A DNA stretch of 34,436 bases from SKLM01 sp964450435 (GTDB lineage: Bacteria > Chloroflexota > Anaerolineae > B4-G1), in contig CAYVCX010000029.1 in NCBI GenBank assembly GCA_964450435.1, forward strand, positions 1 to 34,436, given 5' to 3'. Shown piece after piece: positions 16,143 to 23,897 of the stretch; position 1 is the first letter of the stretch; the number at the start of each line of letters is the position of its first letter. The notes under the pieces were generated by a model, which worked only from the letters and a program-made list of their open reading frames with translations, had not been told where the DNA came from and did no database searches. A program made the translations under genes and the position numbers.

Positions 16143-18209
16143 TCAGCTTGTCTGTTGCACCAGCTCCCCGCGCACGGTCTGTAACAGCGCTTCGGCCTTC
16201 AACTCGGCTAGCGAGTAACACGGGGCGTCCAGGCGTGCGGCCAGGGATTGCGCCAGCCCCTGGTCGAAGGCCTCATTCTCCATATTGATCACCACTGAGC
16301 GTATCCCCGCCTGGGGGAACTGCTCCGCGATGAGTTGGGCCTCCTCCTGTGGCGGGCGCTTCGTCATAGACACGTTACCCGCGCCGTCCGTGAGCAGCAC
16401 CATTAGGGGTATGAGATCAGGGTGCTGCCCCACCTCCCGGACAATTACCTCATACGCCGTGTGGAGACCGGCGGAGAGGGGCGTCTTGCCACCGACCGGG
16501 ATATCGGTCAGGGCCCGCTTTGCGAGTTCGACGCTGTTAGTCGGTGGCAGCACGACGAACGCGTCGTTCTTCTGGAAGACGACTAAGCCCACGTGATCAC
16601 GCCGCTGATACGCGTCGGTCAGCAGCGACAGCACGGCCCCCTTCGTCGCCTCCATCCTCTCCGCCACCGCCATCGACCACGAGGCATCCACCACGAACAA
16701 CACCAGGTTGGCAGCTCGGGTGACGCGCACCTTGCGCCGGTAATCGTCTGGTCGGAGCACGAGAGCGGGGCCGTCCCGCTTCTCTCGCTGGCCCTGATGG
16801 GGGGCGGCCGCGCGAAGCGTTGCGTCGAAGGCCAGGTCGCTGGGATCGTCCGGGGACGGGCGCGCCTGAACGTAGCGGCCTCGTTTTCTGCTGGTGCGCG
16901 TCTGGCTGCGCCGCCCGCCGCTGGACCGGGTCAGGCGGTCGAGGGGAGTTTCCAGGCGACTGGCCTTGAACGGCTGATCAGGATCGATCTGCTCGCCCCC
17001 TTCCCACCAGCGCCCTTCTGAGGGCCACCGGGGCACGTCCTGGGGTGCCGGGTTGCGCGCTGGGTTCGTACGCTCCGCGGAGCAGTCGTCGTCAGATTCC
17101 CCGGTCGCTATCTGTTCTTTTTTTTTACCGCTGACCTGGAGCGGCTCTTCGTGGACCTGGTCTTCATCTGCCGAGGGATTTCGGGCACGAGCTTCGCTGA
17201 GACGCTCCGAGAGATCCCCGAATGTGACATCCGTTTCGTCCAGCGGATGCCGCTTGAGCCGGTGGGGAAGGGCCAGCTCCGCAGCCATAAGGATGTCCCT
17301 CTCGCTCAGGTGCGCTCGACCGTCAAGTGCCGCGTGGGCCCGGGCTGCCTTGAGCACCACCAGGTCCGGGCGGTGCCCGTCCACCCCCAGCTCGCTCATC
17401 GTCGTCGCGATGGTAGCCAGGTCGGACCGCGTGTGCTGCACCTCGGGCAGGAGCTGGCGGGCTCGTATGATCTCATCTGTGAGCGCCTGCTCCCGTGCCG
17501 CCCACTCCTCGCAGAAGCCCTGTGGGTCGGACTCGTACGCCAAATTCCGCTCCATGATCAGCATCCGATCGCGGGGATCCCGGATGCTCCGAATGTCCAC
17601 GCAGAGGGCGAAGCGGTCCAGAAGCTGTGGGCGTAGATCCCCCTCCTCTGGATTCATCGTGCCGATCAGGATGAAGCGGGCTGGGTGACTGAAAGAGATG
17701 CCCTCTCGCTCCACCACATTGACTGCCATTGCCGCCGCATCGAGCAGCAGGTCCACCACGTGGTCGTCCAGCAGATTGACCTCGTCCACGTAGAGGACGC
17801 CGCGGTTAGCCGCTGCAAGAACCCCTGGTTCGAAGTGCCGCTCTCCTTCCTGGATGGCGCGCTCGATGTCCAGGGTGCCCACCACTCGGTCCTCTGTCGC
17901 GCTGACCGGCAGATCCACAAACCGTGTGCGCCGGCGTGTGCGCGGTAGTTCCTCACCGTCCTCAACGCGCTCGCGACACTCCGTGCACCAGGTCCGCGGA
18001 CGGTCGGGATCGCAGCCGAAGGGGCACTCACTTACCACGTCGATCTCCGGCAGCAGCGCTGCCAATGCGCGTGCTGCCGTTGACTTTGCTGTGCCGCGCT
18101 CGCCCCGAATCAGCACCCCTCCTATGCGGGGAGTGATGGCATTCAATATCAGGGCGCGCTTCATGCGTTCCTGCCCGACGATGGCAGTGAAAGGGAATAT
18201 GAATGGCAT
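16143..18209 (-). CDS. Fused ChlI-ChlD-type chelatase subunit (AAA+ plus VWA)
   Basis: A metal-chelatase motor subunit of 688 residues. The N-terminal AAA+ domain has an intact Walker A (GERGTAKS, 36-43), a Cys-rich insertion typical of ChlI (SECPFGCDPDRP then CTEC), Walker B GVLYVDEVNLLDD and the arginine-finger region LLDRFALCVDI. A charged, Pro/Arg-rich linker (about 350-490) leads to a VWA domain with the MIDAS motif DASWS (508-512), GGKTPLSAG and LLTDGAGN. Such proteins pair with a BchH/CobN-type large subunit to insert Mg2+ or Co2+ into tetrapyrroles; with no photosynthesis genes here, cobalamin synthesis is the likelier use. GGAG lies 7 bases before the ATG. The large subunit is not in the window. 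Confidence 0.88.
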   Translation of the reverse strand: MPFIFPFTAIVGQERMKRALILNAITPRIGGVLIRGERGTAKSTAARALAALLPEIDVVSECPFGCDPDRPRTWCTECRERVEDGEELPRTRRRTRFVDLPVSATEDRVVGTLDIERAIQEGERHFEPGVLAAANRGVLYVDEVNLLDDHVVDLLLDAAAMAVNVVEREGISFSHPARFILIGTMNPEEGDLRPQLLDRFALCVDIRSIRDPRDRMLIMERNLAYESDPQGFCEEWAAREQALTDEIIRARQLLPEVQHTRSDLATIATTMSELGVDGHRPDLVVLKAARAHAALDGRAHLSERDILMAAELALPHRLKRHPLDETDVTFGDLSERLSEARARNPSADEDQVHEEPLQVSGKKKEQIATGESDDDCSAERTNPARNPAPQDVPRWPSEGRWWEGGEQIDPDQPFKASRLETPLDRLTRSSGGRRSQTRTSRKRGRYVQARPSPDDPSDLAFDATLRAAAPHQGQREKRDGPALVLRPDDYRRKVRVTRAANLVLFVVDASWSMAVAERMEATKGAVLSLLTDAYQRRDHVGLVVFQKNDAFVVLPPTNSVELAKRALTDIPVGGKTPLSAGLHTAYEVIVREVGQHPDLIPLMVLLTDGAGNVSMTKRPPQEEAQLIAEQFPQAGIRSVVINMENEAFDQGLAQSLAARLDAPCYSLAELKAEALLQTVRGELVQQTS

Positions 18210-18411
18210 ACTGACTCCGTCTCGAAAATGATGAACAACGCGATCCGCTGACTACTGCTCCTCTGTCTCGCCCGCTTCTCCTCGGCCCAGCTTAGGGCGA
18301 CTGTTCGTTGTACCTCAATCCGCCCGGGAACGAACCCGCGGCCGCCCGGAATCCCGACGACGCCTCAGGGCCCGGCCATCGCCAGGCCTGGCGTCTCGGG
18401 CGAAAGGAAGA

Positions 18412-18435
18412 GCCGCTGCCAGCTTCGGCAGCGGC
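18412..18435 (-). terminator. Intrinsic terminator after fmdB-like gene
   Basis: A perfect 9-bp stem (18412-18420 with 18427-18435, loop of 6). Read on the minus strand it is followed by TCTTCCTTTC. It lies 36 bp past the FmdB-like stop. The remainder of 18210-18471 shows no gene. Confidence 0.65.
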
Positions 18436-18471
18436 CCAGTCTCTCCCCGACCTGGACTTACGCCTGCGTCC

Positions 18472-18702
18472 TTACCGGGCGCCGCAGGTGGCACATGACG
18501 CCGAGGGCGAGCAGGACGAACAAGACCCCCCGTCGCCTGCGATCACGCCCTCACCTCCGATGGCGGAGAAGAGCGAGATCACGCGGTGCGTGTTGCTCCC
18601 CTCACATTGGGGACAGGCAATCGGATCGTCTGCCTGCGACATCCCCCGCAAGGCGTCAAAGCGCGTCTCACAATCAGAACACTCGTACTCGTACAGCGGC
18701 AT
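18472..18702 (-). CDS. FmdB-family zinc-ribbon protein
   Basis: A 76-residue protein with the FmdB N-terminus (MPLYEYECSDCETRFD) and two CxxC knuckles (C8/C11 and the CPQC pair near residue 34), followed by a Gly/Ser/Cys-rich tail with three further Cys pairs (CSSC, CATC). FmdB-type proteins are small putative regulators with no settled biochemical role. A GGAGG lies about 13 bases upstream, rather far. It is 94 bp downstream of the serine-palmitoyltransferase-like gene on the same strand and is closed by a terminator, so the two may form a short operon. Confidence 0.85.
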   Translation of the reverse strand: MPLYEYECSDCETRFDALRGMSQADDPIACPQCEGSNTHRVISLFSAIGGEGVIAGDGGSCSSCSPSASCATCGAR

Positions 18703-18796
18703 GAGCTATCCAATCCTCCAAAAGCCTCATCAGGCATTTGTCTTTCAGATCTCTGCCCAGATTATACCCGTCAGCGCTCCTCCGTCAAGGCGATCA

Positions 18797-19975
18797 TCAG
18801 ATGATTCCCAGCCTTTGCCCGACGTCTTTGAAAGCGGACAGCACGCGCTCCAACTGCTGATCGGTGTGCGTCGCCATATAGCTTGTGCGCAGAAGCGACG
18901 ATCCCGAAGGCACCGCCGGGGGGATGACCGGGTTGGTGTAGATGCCTGCTTCGTACAGCGCTTTCCAGGCGATGACGGTCGGCATGTCGTCGCCGATGAT
19001 GACTGGAATGATCGGTGTTACTGTGTTGCCCACGTCGAAGCCCATCTTCCGGAACTCGGTTCGCATGGTCTTGGCGATCTGATTCACCCTTTCGATCCGC
19101 TCTGGCTCCTTCCGCATGACCTCTAGCGCGGCCAGCGCCGCAGCTGTGTTGGCTGGGGACATGCTCGCGCTGAAGATCAAAGATCGGGCGTGATGCTGCA
19201 CGTAGTGGATGACGTCGTCGTCGCCAGCGATAAACCCCCCGAGGCTGGCAAAGGACTTGCTGAACGTGCCCATAATCAGGTCCACGTCGTCTTTCACGCC
19301 GAAGTGAGCCGCTGTACCCCGTCCTCCGCCCACCACCCCGATGGCGTGTGCATCATCCACCATCAGACGTGCGTTGTACTCCTTACACACGGGCACGAGC
19401 TCCGGCAGCGGGGCCAGGTCGCCCCCCATGCTGAACACCCCGTCGACGACGACCAGCTTCCCCGCGTCCTGGGGCAATTGAGACAGCACCCGCTCCAGAT
19501 GGTCTACGTCGTTGTGGCCGTAGCGGCGAACGTCACCGAACGACATATTACAGCCGTCCACGATACTGGCGTGATCCTCCTTGTCGGTGATGACGAAGTC
19601 GTGGCGGCCAACCAGCGAGGATATCGTCCCCACGTTGGTCTGATAGCCTGTGGGGAAGACCAGGGCTGCCTCCTTCCCCATGAAACCGGCCAGCTCCCGC
19701 TCCAGCTCCACGTGGAGTTCCAGAGTACCGTTGAGGAAGCGAGATCCGGTACAACTGGTACCGAATGCCTCGGTCGCTTCGATAGCTGCCTGACGCACCT
19801 CGGGATGGGTTGTCAAGCCCAGGTAGTTGTTCGATCCGACCATAATCAGATGATGGTCACCGACGGTGACTTCTGTGCCTTCGCTGTCCGTGAGGGGGAT
19901 GAAGTAGGGGTAGAACCCGGCCTCCTGGGCTTCTCTTGCCTCGGTGAAGGTCCGGCATTTGTCGAATAGGTCCAT
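18797..19975 (-). CDS. Serine-palmitoyltransferase-like alpha-oxoamine synthase (PLP)
   Basis: A fold-type I PLP enzyme that condenses an amino acid with an acyl-CoA and loses CO2. It has 392 residues. The Schiff-base lysine is K240 in GTFSKSFASLGG, with His135 (DHASIVDG) over the ring and DDAH at 207-210. The family includes serine palmitoyltransferase, KBL, AONS and ALAS. Segments such as VGSNNYLGL, TSCTGSRFLNGTLELHVELE, HHARSLIFSASMSPAN and SLLRTSYMATHT closely recall Bacteroidetes serine palmitoyltransferases rather than KBL or BioF. ATG 19975 was chosen for the AAGGAGG 8 bases upstream; a GTG at 20023 sits 6 bases from the -10 and would be leaderless. A KDSR-like reductase nearby supports sphingoid-base synthesis. 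KBL-type glycine acetyltransferase is the main alternative. Confidence 0.82.
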   Translation of the reverse strand: MDLFDKCRTFTEAREAQEAGFYPYFIPLTDSEGTEVTVGDHHLIMVGSNNYLGLTTHPEVRQAAIEATEAFGTSCTGSRFLNGTLELHVELERELAGFMGKEAALVFPTGYQTNVGTISSLVGRHDFVITDKEDHASIVDGCNMSFGDVRRYGHNDVDHLERVLSQLPQDAGKLVVVDGVFSMGGDLAPLPELVPVCKEYNARLMVDDAHAIGVVGGGRGTAAHFGVKDDVDLIMGTFSKSFASLGGFIAGDDDVIHYVQHHARSLIFSASMSPANTAAALAALEVMRKEPERIERVNQIAKTMRTEFRKMGFDVGNTVTPIIPVIIGDDMPTVIAWKALYEAGIYTNPVIPPAVPSGSSLLRTSYMATHTDQQLERVLSAFKDVGQRLGII

Positions 19976-20029
19976 CTGGTAGCCTCCTTGATTCGGCCTC
20001 GCAGGTTGCGCGGTGCTCCGCACCGAAGT

Positions 20030-20057
20030 ATTATACGCTAAGATTCACCCATGGCAA
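20030..20057 (-). promoter_or_regulatory. Promoter for the SPT-like gene
   Basis: Minus strand: TTGCCA (20057-20052), a 16-bp spacer and a perfect TATAAT (20035-20030). The start point would be near 20023, leaving a leader of about 48 nt with an AAGGAGG before ATG 19975. Confidence 0.6.
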
Positions 20058-20085
20058 AGCAGTTCGACAACCTCGGAGGTGCAAC

Positions 20086-21564
20086 GTGAAGACGCTGGCC
20101 GAATTGGCCCTGAACACAGCACAAGCTCGTGGCGCGACCTATGCCGATGTGCGCATCGTCGAGCGGCGGGAACAGACGCTTCGCGTGAAGAATGGTGTGG
20201 TTGAGGCGCTGAGCGACATGACAGATCGCGGCTTCGGCGTGCGAGTCATCAGCCAGGGGGCGTGGGGGTTCGCGTCTAGTGCCAGCCTGACCAGGGACGC
20301 GGTGGAGAAGGCGGCCGCTCTGGCCGGGGACATCGCCCGCGCCAGTGCCCTCTCTCAGAAGGAGCCGGTGGATATCGGCCCGGCGGTGACCAGCACAGGC
20401 AGCTATCGGACTGCTGTGGACGTCGATCCATTCAGCGTGCCGGCTGGTCAGAAGGCAGCCCTGCTGCTGGAGGCCGACCGCGAGATGCGGCGGGTCAGCG
20501 GGGTGAAGGTCACCCGCGCGTCCATCGCCTCACTCCGGGAGAAGAAGACCTTCGCCAATACCGAAGGAGCGCACACCGAACAGGAGATTGTCGAGACGGG
20601 GGCCGGTATCGTCGCGTTGGCCGTGGACGGGGGTGAGGTCCAGCAGCGGTCCTACCCCAACTCCTTCGGGCGGGATCAGCGCACCCTCGGTTGGGAGTAC
20701 GTCGAGGATATCGATCTCCCCGGCAATGCCGAACGCGTGGCCAGCGAGGCCGTGGCGCTCCTGACCGCGGATCCGTGCCCGAGTTCAGTGACCACGGTGA
20801 TTCTGGGTCCAACCCAGCTGGCACTTCAGATCCACGAGTCCTGTGGCCATCCGACGGAGCTCGATCGGGTCTTCGGCACCGAGGCCGCCTATGCCGGCAC
20901 CAGTTTCCTGACCCCGGACAAGCTGGGGTCCTTTCGTTACGGCTCGTCGGTGGTGAACCTCACTGCGGACGCCACGTTGCCGGGAGGACTGGGCACCTTC
21001 GGCTGGGACGATGAAGGGGTACCTGCTCAGCGCGTCGAGCTGGTGAAGGAGGGACTCTTCGTTGGCTACCTGACGTCGCGGGAGACCGCTGTCCAGCTCG
21101 CCCGGCTGAAGGGCTGGGACGCCGGCGAATCTTCCTCAGGCGGAGCAATGCGGGCGGCGGGTTGGAACCGGATACCCCTCATCCGCATGACGAACGTCTC
21201 CATCGAGCCCGGCGAGTGGGCCCTCGACGACCTGATCGCCGATACGCACGAGGGTATCTACATGGAGACCAATCGAAGCTGGTCGATCGACGACAAGCGG
21301 CTCAACTTCCAGTTCGGTACCGAAATGGGGCGCGAGATCAAGGGCGGCAAGCTCGGTCGGATGCTGAAGAACTGCACCTACACGGGGATCACGCCCCGGT
21401 TCTGGGGCTCGTGCGATGCTGTGTGCAACGAAGAACATTGGGAGATCTGGGGAACACCCAACTGCGGCAAGGGCCAACCCAGTCAAATTGCTCACACCGG
21501 CCATGGTGCGGCCCCCGCGCGGTTTCGGGATGTACAGGTTGGCGTGCTGAAATCCGGGTCGTGA
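20086..21564 (+). CDS. tldD: TldD-type zinc metalloprotease
   Basis: A member of the TldD/PmbA (U62) family, whose heterodimers cleave modified or unfolded peptides such as microcin precursors and CcdA. It has 492 residues. The catalytic zinc motif HExxxH is present as HESCGH (250-255), and the C-terminal region holds the NCGKGQPSQ segment supplying the Cys ligand. The N-terminal half has the usual GFGVRVISQGAWGFAS. The start is GTG 20086, with GGAGG 7 bases upstream. In most genomes tldE/pmbA is adjacent; here no partner is seen on either side, so it is encoded elsewhere or this protein acts alone. It is divergent from the SPT-like gene. Confidence 0.93.
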   Translation: MKTLAELALNTAQARGATYADVRIVERREQTLRVKNGVVEALSDMTDRGFGVRVISQGAWGFASSASLTRDAVEKAAALAGDIARASALSQKEPVDIGPAVTSTGSYRTAVDVDPFSVPAGQKAALLLEADREMRRVSGVKVTRASIASLREKKTFANTEGAHTEQEIVETGAGIVALAVDGGEVQQRSYPNSFGRDQRTLGWEYVEDIDLPGNAERVASEAVALLTADPCPSSVTTVILGPTQLALQIHESCGHPTELDRVFGTEAAYAGTSFLTPDKLGSFRYGSSVVNLTADATLPGGLGTFGWDDEGVPAQRVELVKEGLFVGYLTSRETAVQLARLKGWDAGESSSGGAMRAAGWNRIPLIRMTNVSIEPGEWALDDLIADTHEGIYMETNRSWSIDDKRLNFQFGTEMGREIKGGKLGRMLKNCTYTGITPRFWGSCDAVCNEEHWEIWGTPNCGKGQPSQIAHTGHGAAPARFRDVQVGVLKSGS

Positions 21565-21565
21565 G

Positions 21566-21585
21566 CACGCGCGGCCGGACGCGTG
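21566..21585 (+). terminator. Hairpin just after the tldD stop
   Basis: Perfect CACGCG/CGCGTG stem (21566-21571 with 21580-21585), followed within 10 bases by a second possible stem (CTGCAGG with CCTGCAAG region, about 21588-21609). No U-run follows, so at best it is a Rho-assisted or weak terminator. Confidence 0.35.
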
Positions 21586-21771
21586 TCTGCAGGGTCCGGG
21601 CCTGCAAGTTCCCTTGTGGCATCGCCGGGTCGGGGACAGGAACCCTGAGAGGCCTCCCAATCTAGATTTCATGCGACCTGGTTTTTGTGGCTTTGTCATG
21701 GTTGACCAAATTGGTTCTGTCTGTCAAACGATCTTGCACTCCTGTACCTCGCTTGTTGAGTCGTCGCTTCC

Positions 21772-21885
21772 CCCACATGTTGTGGGTCCACCTGTCTGGG
21801 CCCGAACATGTTGCGCTGCGAGGCCGTCGCGCTTTCTCACTTTGCGGTCCGTCCGGGGCCGTCTTAAAAACCGGCCACTTTTAAG
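21772..21885. promoter_or_regulatory. Palindromes upstream of dnaA
   Basis: The 537-bp space between tldD and dnaA holds no gene. It contains CCCACA-TGT-TGTGGG (21772-21786), two copies of ACATGTTG 31 bp apart (21775 and 21806), and a perfect CTTAAAA-N9-TTTTAAG palindrome (21863-21885) that ends 19 bp before the dnaA -35 box. The last one is well placed for a repressor or activator of dnaA. No TTATCCACA-type DnaA boxes were found by eye, so an origin here is not supported. Confidence 0.4.
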
Positions 21886-21904
21886 CTAATTGATGTGAAA
21901 TCGG

Positions 21905-21933
21905 TTGTCAGAGCACGGGCCTTCTGATAGAAT
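21905..21933 (+). promoter_or_regulatory. Promoter for dnaA
   Basis: TTGTCA (21905-21910), a 17-bp spacer and TAGAAT (21928-21933). The start would be near 21940, with a leader of about 160 nt before ATG 22102. Confidence 0.65.
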
Positions 21934-22101
21934 ACTTCTGTTGGCTCGACAGACGGTTCATCTGTCGCAGAGGGTAGGCAAGACCTCCACTCAGCCGCCT
22001 TGGCTGGAAGAACCTGCCCGTGCCCTGCGCTGCAACGATTGTTGACTTCGCGTTGCCTATTGCCGTCGACCAGAACAGACTGCATTCCTGCCTACATATC
22101 T

Positions 22102-23466
22102 ATGAATCCTGTGCACATCTGGTCCGCCGCCCTCGGCGAGCTTCAACTTCAAATGACGCAGGCCACGTTTGACACGTGGTTGCGCAATTCAAAACTACTG
22201 AGATACGAGGATGGAGTCTTCACCGTCTCTGTCCAGAACGGGTACGCGAAAGACTGGCTCGAGCACCGTCTCGCCGGGACGATCAAACGCACCTTGGCCC
22301 GCTTGGCTGACCGGACCGTCGATGTCAGGTTTGTCGTCGGGACGGCGAAGCCTGCAGTCGAGGAGAGTCACGGTCCGCTCCTCAAGGAGTCGAGCGCTAC
22401 GCCTCGACCAGCCACGGAGCCCGAGACGACGCGTTCGCCATCGCCCGTCGAGCTGAACCCGCGCTACACCTTCGACGCATTTGTGGTGGGCCCGACCAAT
22501 CGGCTGGCCCACGCGGCCTCAATGGCCGTGACCGAGAGCCCTGCCGGTGCCTACAATCCCCTGTTCCTCTACGGGGATGTGGGGTTAGGAAAAACCCACC
22601 TTCTTCACGCCATTGGTCGCGCCTGTCAGACGCAGGGCCTGGAGACGCTTTACGTCTCATCTGAGACCTTCACGAACGATCTTATCGAAGCCATCCGCTC
22701 CCAGACCACCGACGTGTTTCGAGAGAAGTATCGCACCACCGATCTCCTGCTGGTCGACGACATCCAGTTCATCGCCGGCAAGGAGAGAACCCAGGAGGAG
22801 TTCTTCCACACGTTCAACGCGCTCCACGGCGCGGATCGACAGATCGTCCTCTCATCAGATCGGGCGCCCAAGGCCCTGAGCACGCTGGAGCGACGGCTCT
22901 GCTCCCGCTTCGAGTGGGGCCTCATTGCTGACATTCAGGCACCGGATCTGGAGACGCGCATCGCCATTCTGCGCTCCAAGGCGGCGTACAGCGGGGCCCA
23001 GGTCCCCGACGAGGTTCTCTCCCTCATCGCCACTCAGATACAGAGCAACATCCGTGAACTCGAAGGGGCGCTTAACCGGGTCATCGCCCTGGCTAGGCTG
23101 ACTGACCGGCCCTTGACGCCGCACGTTGCGGAGACGGCGTTGGGAAACCTTCTGCACCGGCGTCGCGAATTGCCTCCCGGTGAGATCATCAATTGTGTGG
23201 CGCAGCACTTCGGGCTTGACCCCGCTCAGATAACAGGGCGCAGCCGCAAGCGGGAGATCGCACGCCCGCGCCAGATCGCGATGTATCTCATCCGCGAGGA
23301 GACCGATGCTTCCCTTCCCCACATCGGCGGCCTCCTCGACGGCAGGGACCACTCGACAGTTCTCTACGGCTGCGAACGCGTGGCGGAGCTCATGGATGAA
23401 GACCTGGATTTCAGGCGAGAGGTGATGGCGTTGCGCCAGCGCCTCTACGATCGCACCCCCGCTTGA
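22102..23466 (+). CDS. dnaA: Chromosomal replication initiator DnaA
   Basis: An AAA+ initiator that binds DnaA boxes and opens oriC. It has 454 residues. Domain I (IWSAALGELQLQMTQATFDTWL) handles self-assembly and helicase loading. A short Pro/Thr/Glu-rich domain II follows (about 85-115). Domain III has Walker A GDVGLGKT (158-165), Walker B LLLVDDIQFIAGKERTQEE and sensor 1 IVLSSDRAPKAL. Domain IV has the DNA-binding signature GLLDGRDHSTVLYGCERV. ATG 22102 was chosen because domain I begins there; in-frame starts back to 22000 would add unconserved residues within the leader. No good Shine-Dalgarno is visible. dnaN does not follow, and the neighbours are tldD and a transport lipoprotein, so dnaA seems separated from the classical replication cluster. 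Confidence 0.96.
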   Translation: MNPVHIWSAALGELQLQMTQATFDTWLRNSKLLRYEDGVFTVSVQNGYAKDWLEHRLAGTIKRTLARLADRTVDVRFVVGTAKPAVEESHGPLLKESSATPRPATEPETTRSPSPVELNPRYTFDAFVVGPTNRLAHAASMAVTESPAGAYNPLFLYGDVGLGKTHLLHAIGRACQTQGLETLYVSSETFTNDLIEAIRSQTTDVFREKYRTTDLLLVDDIQFIAGKERTQEEFFHTFNALHGADRQIVLSSDRAPKALSTLERRLCSRFEWGLIADIQAPDLETRIAILRSKAAYSGAQVPDEVLSLIATQIQSNIRELEGALNRVIALARLTDRPLTPHVAETALGNLLHRRRELPPGEIINCVAQHFGLDPAQITGRSRKREIARPRQIAMYLIREETDASLPHIGGLLDGRDHSTVLYGCERVAELMDEDLDFRREVMALRQRLYDRTPA

Positions 23467-23562
23467 TCCCAACACCAGAGTGCTCGCGAACGCCCTGATC
23501 TTGTCTCGAGATTGGGGTTTTTGCTTCCCAGTGATCCAGTCCTCGAGAGACACGCGCTCTTC

Positions 23563-23710
23563 TTGACATTCAGGGCCGCCTTTGGTATAAACGCTGCCAC
23601 ACTCCTCCAAACCTCGTCGCCCGTCGGTACGTCGAATTTCGGTTTGGCCATATTGTTGAGCGTGCTTCTCCCGTTCCGCTCGGGTTTCGGGTGACGTCTT
23701 ACCCGACATT
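23563..23710 (+). ncRNA. Candidate small RNA: consensus promoter with hairpin end, no gene
   Basis: A near-consensus promoter (TTGACA 23563-23568, 17-bp spacer, TATAAA 23586-23591) stands in the 431-bp gap after dnaA. It is over 300 bp from the next start codon. A hairpin TCGGGT-N8-ACCCGA (23687-23706) followed by CATTTTG could end a transcript of about 110 nt. No convincing ORF is inside. It could equally be the distant promoter of the lipoprotein gene at 23898. The rest of the gap holds two ATCGGTC direct repeats (23752 and 23777) and nothing else clear. Confidence 0.35.
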
Positions 23711-23897
23711 TTGACTCGATGAGCGGCTCAGCTCCTCACCGGTCGAGCGTGATCGGTCATAATCCTTCTGATTGGAATCGGTCGGATGCTGACCCAAAGT
23801 CGCGTCCGCGATCAAAGGGGTTCGCCACGGCCAGGGTTGTGCTCCCTTTGCTGGCTGCGGAGATCTACACTGGGAGTCAGTAGTTGAGGAGAAGAGG

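Noticed and set aside
21700..22101. Possible oriC next to dnaA
   Set aside because: No cluster of TTATCCACA-like boxes is visible on either strand, and dnaN and other origin-linked genes are absent.
23445..23651. 68-codon minus-strand ORF after dnaA with a protein-like start
   Set aside because: No Shine-Dalgarno or promoter on that strand, it runs into the dnaA 3' end, and a strong opposite-strand promoter lies within it.
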